From Paracoxiella cheracis (GTDB lineage Bacteria > Pseudomonadota > Gammaproteobacteria > Coxiellales > Coxiellaceae), in the NCBI RefSeq assembly GCF_049348705.1, contig NZ_CP186485.1, forward strand, positions 372,001-436,000: 64,000 bases of DNA, given 5' to 3'. A program made the position numbers and the translations under genes. Shown one piece after another: positions 61,694 to 64,000 of this stretch. The notes below the pieces were generated by a model. That model had not been told where the DNA came from, ran no database searches, and was given only the letters and a program-made list of their open reading frames with translations. Each line of letters opens with the position of its first letter. Positions within the stretch are counted from its first letter, which is position 1.

Positions 61694-61710
61694 CTTAATA
61701 TTATCTTAAG
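61694..61710 (+). promoter_or_regulatory. PmrA-like box, icmV promoter
   Basis: CTTAATATT-AT-CTTAAG followed by GATT: a good match to the tandem PmrA consensus, 69 bp before the chosen icmV start. It faces away from the icmW box, about 90 bp apart. Confidence 0.75.
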
Positions 61711-61778
61711 GATTGGGTGCTACGATGATACTCAACGCAACATGCGTATATTCCTCGATGAGTATCCAAGGTAATCAT

Positions 61779-62237
61779 ATGGGTTTCAAAAATACAATGA
61801 AAAAGAGGTTCTTTTCCGGCCTGAACCCCGTCAGATGGGTAGGTATGGATCAGATCAAAGGAAATGGACATGCCATTACTGATATAACAAAAAAATTATT
61901 CGACAACACGAAAGGTTCCCAACAAAAATCTCCGAAATCGTTCGAAGAAGCGATGCGCCGGTATGGCTTGAATGAAGCGGATTTACAAAAGCGCATGCAG
62001 TTATCATTGCGCCTTGTATATTTTTGTTTGGGATTTAGCGTGTTGCTTATTGGATATACGATTTATTTGTTTGTGTCACATTTAGTGTTATCGGGCTTTG
62101 TTACCATTATGCTAACGCTACTGCTTTGGGCCTATGCCTTTCGCGAACATTTTAATTATTTCCAAATGAAGCAACGCCGTTTGGGTTGCACTTTCCATGA
62201 ATGGTTTATCAGCACATTTAAGGGGTCAAAATCATGA
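61779..62237 (+). CDS. icmV: Dot/Icm inner-membrane protein IcmV
   Basis: 152 residues from MGFKNTMKKRFFSGLNPVRW, chosen because AAGG lies upstream and the length fits IcmV (about 150). An ATG at 61713 would add 22 residues. Two membrane helices in the middle (RLVYFCLGFSVLLIGYTIYL; LVLSGFVTIMLTLLLWAYA) and the C-terminal REHFNYFQMKQRRLGCTFHE are typical. Inner-membrane part of the type IVB system. The dotA start overlaps its stop (ATGA). Confidence 0.9.
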   Translation: MGFKNTMKKRFFSGLNPVRWVGMDQIKGNGHAITDITKKLFDNTKGSQQKSPKSFEEAMRRYGLNEADLQKRMQLSLRLVYFCLGFSVLLIGYTIYLFVSHLVLSGFVTIMLTLLLWAYAFREHFNYFQMKQRRLGCTFHEWFISTFKGSKS

Positions 62238-64000
62238 GAAAAATCCTGTCTTCGCTTTTTGAGAGATTTTTTTCTGTCATTATTTTATTGTCGATTTCAG
62301 GAGCAGCGTTTGCCGATAATGTAACGAGTGATCCCGCGGTCACCAATCACTCCGATTTATCCATCAATTATTTGGGGCAGGTTTTTGGCTCAGTGGGGAA
62401 TGTCTTGCAGGGTTCGTCGGGGCAAATGCTGGGCAAGTTATTTTTAAAATTAAATGAAGGCATTATTGTCGTTGCTGGATTATGGCTTATTTATACTATC
62501 TTCACGATCGTCTTGCGTGCTGCGCAAGAAGGTTCCTTTATGGGGGCCAATAAAAATGTTGCCCTTATCTTTTTAAAAATTGCTGTCGGATTTACCTTAT
62601 TAATTCCCAATCCCTCTACTGGCTATTCATTATTGCAAGATCTGGTGATGAAAGTAGTTGTTGAAGGCGTGGGTTTAGCGGATTCGACGTGGCGTTACGG
62701 TTTACAATATGTTGACAATGGTGGCACCGTTTGGCATCGGCCTGAGCAATCAGGTAACGGGGATAGTATTATTAATAATGATACTGCAAAAGCAATTGTG
62801 GGTACGGGTCAAACGGGAAAAGGGTATGGACCCGCGCAACAAATTTTTGCGAGTGAAGTCTGTATGTATTCTAGCTATGACAATCAAACGGTAACGCCCG
62901 GACAACCGCGTACCCAATTTGATGTGATTACAGATGACGCTAATCAGCGCTTTAATTTTCCCGGCATTGGTAATTCGTATCCATTTGGCAGTAACTCAAA
63001 TGCCTGTGGTTCGGTGTCTTGGGTATTGCAATCGTGTAAAAAAGGCGCTACTGGTGCACAGTGTGAATATTCAAAACAAGCTCTTAGTCAGTTAATCACT
63101 ACGTTATTACCAGCCGCTAAACGTGAATATTGTTCACAACACTCAAGTGCCGCTTCTTGTGTTGGTATCAATAGTGACAATCCTGCTGCAACGAATTCGG
63201 AATACTTCTTCGGTGGTATGGTTAACTATGCGAATTTAATTGTGCCGATGGAGCAAATGGCTGTTGGTGGTGCTGGCTCGGCAAAGAGTTTTATCAGTGA
63301 TGCAGAGCGGGATGGCTGGATGACGGCCGGTCGTTATTACTGGGATTTGGCACAAGTACAGATGCATTATAATGATATATCAAATTTAAAAAATTATGTG
63401 CCCTCGATATTTACACCCATAACAGTAAGTGGTGATCCCGCTTCGGATGCAAAGGCTGCGCTTTCGGATTCAAACGCTTATATTCCTTCAATTTTAAATA
63501 AATTAGCGGCATACCAATCTGGACAAAACGCAGGTGATACTGGTAACAACTATCCTGAATGGGGTGCGCATAGTAGTGATGCGGGCACGCATCTTGCAAC
63601 AGCTATTTTAGGAGGGGTCGTTGGCGATATCGTCAATTTACTTCGGATGTTTGGTGCCAAGAGCCAGCACGGTTCTATGGGTTATGATCCCATCTTGTTT
63701 TTACACAAGGTTGGTATGTATTGTATTAACCTAGCCGGTGACATTTGGTTAGGCTGGCTAGGGCTGATAGCTGCCATATTATTCGCAACGGGTGTCTGTA
63801 ATGCAGAATACGATGCTTCGCAAGCAATTAGAGGGATTATTGATTGGTTTAAGCCCTTGATGATTATCCTGGCTGCTGGCTTTTGGGGGGTTGGATTTAC
63901 GCTAGGTTTTTATGTACCCATGTATCCTTACCTTATTTTTACCTTCGGCGTCATCGGATGGATTATTGCGGTTATTGAAGCGATGGTTGCCGCACCACTG
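62234..64000 (+). CDS. dotA: Dot/Icm membrane protein DotA, 5' part
   Basis: 589 codons to the window edge, still open. Signal peptide-like start (RFFSVIILLSISGAAFA), then LFLKLNEGIIVVAGLWLIYT, LIFLKIAVGFTLLIPNPSTG in the first membrane region, a long periplasmic part with Cys (CMYSSYDN, CKKGATGAQCEY, CSQHSSAASC) and further helices (INLAGDIWLGWLGLIAAILF; LMIILAAGFWGVGFTLGF) as in DotA/TraY. Polytopic inner-membrane protein that is needed for secretion and is itself released by Legionella. ATGA overlap with icmV. Confidence 0.93.
   Translation, partial: MRKILSSLFERFFSVIILLSISGAAFADNVTSDPAVTNHSDLSINYLGQVFGSVGNVLQGSSGQMLGKLFLKLNEGIIVVAGLWLIYTIFTIVLRAAQEGSFMGANKNVALIFLKIAVGFTLLIPNPSTGYSLLQDLVMKVVVEGVGLADSTWRYGLQYVDNGGTVWHRPEQSGNGDSIINNDTAKAIVGTGQTGKGYGPAQQIFASEVCMYSSYDNQTVTPGQPRTQFDVITDDANQRFNFPGIGNSYPFGSNSNACGSVSWVLQSCKKGATGAQCEYSKQALSQLITTLLPAAKREYCSQHSSAASCVGINSDNPAATNSEYFFGGMVNYANLIVPMEQMAVGGAGSAKSFISDAERDGWMTAGRYYWDLAQVQMHYNDISNLKNYVPSIFTPITVSGDPASDAKAALSDSNAYIPSILNKLAAYQSGQNAGDTGNNYPEWGAHSSDAGTHLATAILGGVVGDIVNLLRMFGAKSQHGSMGYDPILFLHKVGMYCINLAGDIWLGWLGLIAAILFATGVCNAEYDASQAIRGIIDWFKPLMIILAAGFWGVGFTLGFYVPMYPYLIFTFGVIGWIIAVIEAMVAAPL

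Noticed and set aside
1..64000. tRNA or rRNA genes
   Set aside because: I found no cloverleaf with a GTTCGA-type T-loop or rRNA-like stretch, but I could not run a covariance search.

Overview
The window looks like chromosome from a gamma-proteobacterium of the order Legionellales, most like Coxiellaceae (Coxiella, Rickettsiella, Aquicella or a relative). The evidence is a Dot/Icm type IVB secretion locus (icmX-icmW // icmV-dotA) with PmrA-like boxes, beside an LPS-core cluster (waaF, O-antigen ligase, glycosyltransferase, manC, hldE, hldD) and the block pyrG / kdsA-eno-ftsB-surE-nlpD-rpoS. Genus is inferred from gene content and order only. Many insertion sequences and broken genes suggest a host-associated genome still decaying.

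Layout: 1-4.7 kb is plasmid- or island-like debris (parA fragment, AbiEi-like fragment) cut by IS5, IS6, IS3 and IS481. 4.7-6.4 kb is the first of four full copies of a 1,721-bp IS4-type element. 6.6-9.3 kb is housekeeping (gph, ubiG, an Hpt protein, a CDF metal exporter). 9.4-12.7 kb is IS material. 12.7-15.0 kb has a DUF442-like phosphatase and pyrG. 15.3-24.8 kb is an accessory zone: IS6-like copies, an IS982, a broken J-domain/Sel1 pair, an integrase split by IS4, and two unknown genes with a shared upstream repeat. 24.8-32.1 kb is nested IS5 and IS200 debris around an 875-codon tandem-repeat protein, a candidate Dot/Icm effector. 32.2-38.4 kb holds two inverted IS256 copies that cut up a four-gene operon (LuxR regulator, MHS transporter, methyltransferase, TenI/ThiE-like protein). 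38.6-40.4 kb is an AbiEi/AbiEii toxin-antitoxin pair. From 42.5 kb to the end is dense, mostly intact core genome: kdsA to rpoS, then LPS core, then Dot/Icm.

The target-site duplications explain the mosaic. The outer flanks of the inverted IS4 copies at 10475-12195 and 40752-42472 only make sense if about 30 kb between them was inverted. Undoing this puts pyrG directly upstream of kdsA in the same direction (the usual gamma-proteobacterial order) and rejoins a split IS6-like element. The same logic for the two IS256 copies shows that 33640-35218 is inverted, and undoing that restores a full MHS transporter gene and one co-directional operon. These reconstructions, the repeat-rich effector candidate, and a family of imperfect palindromes with compensatory arm changes are the main points of interest.
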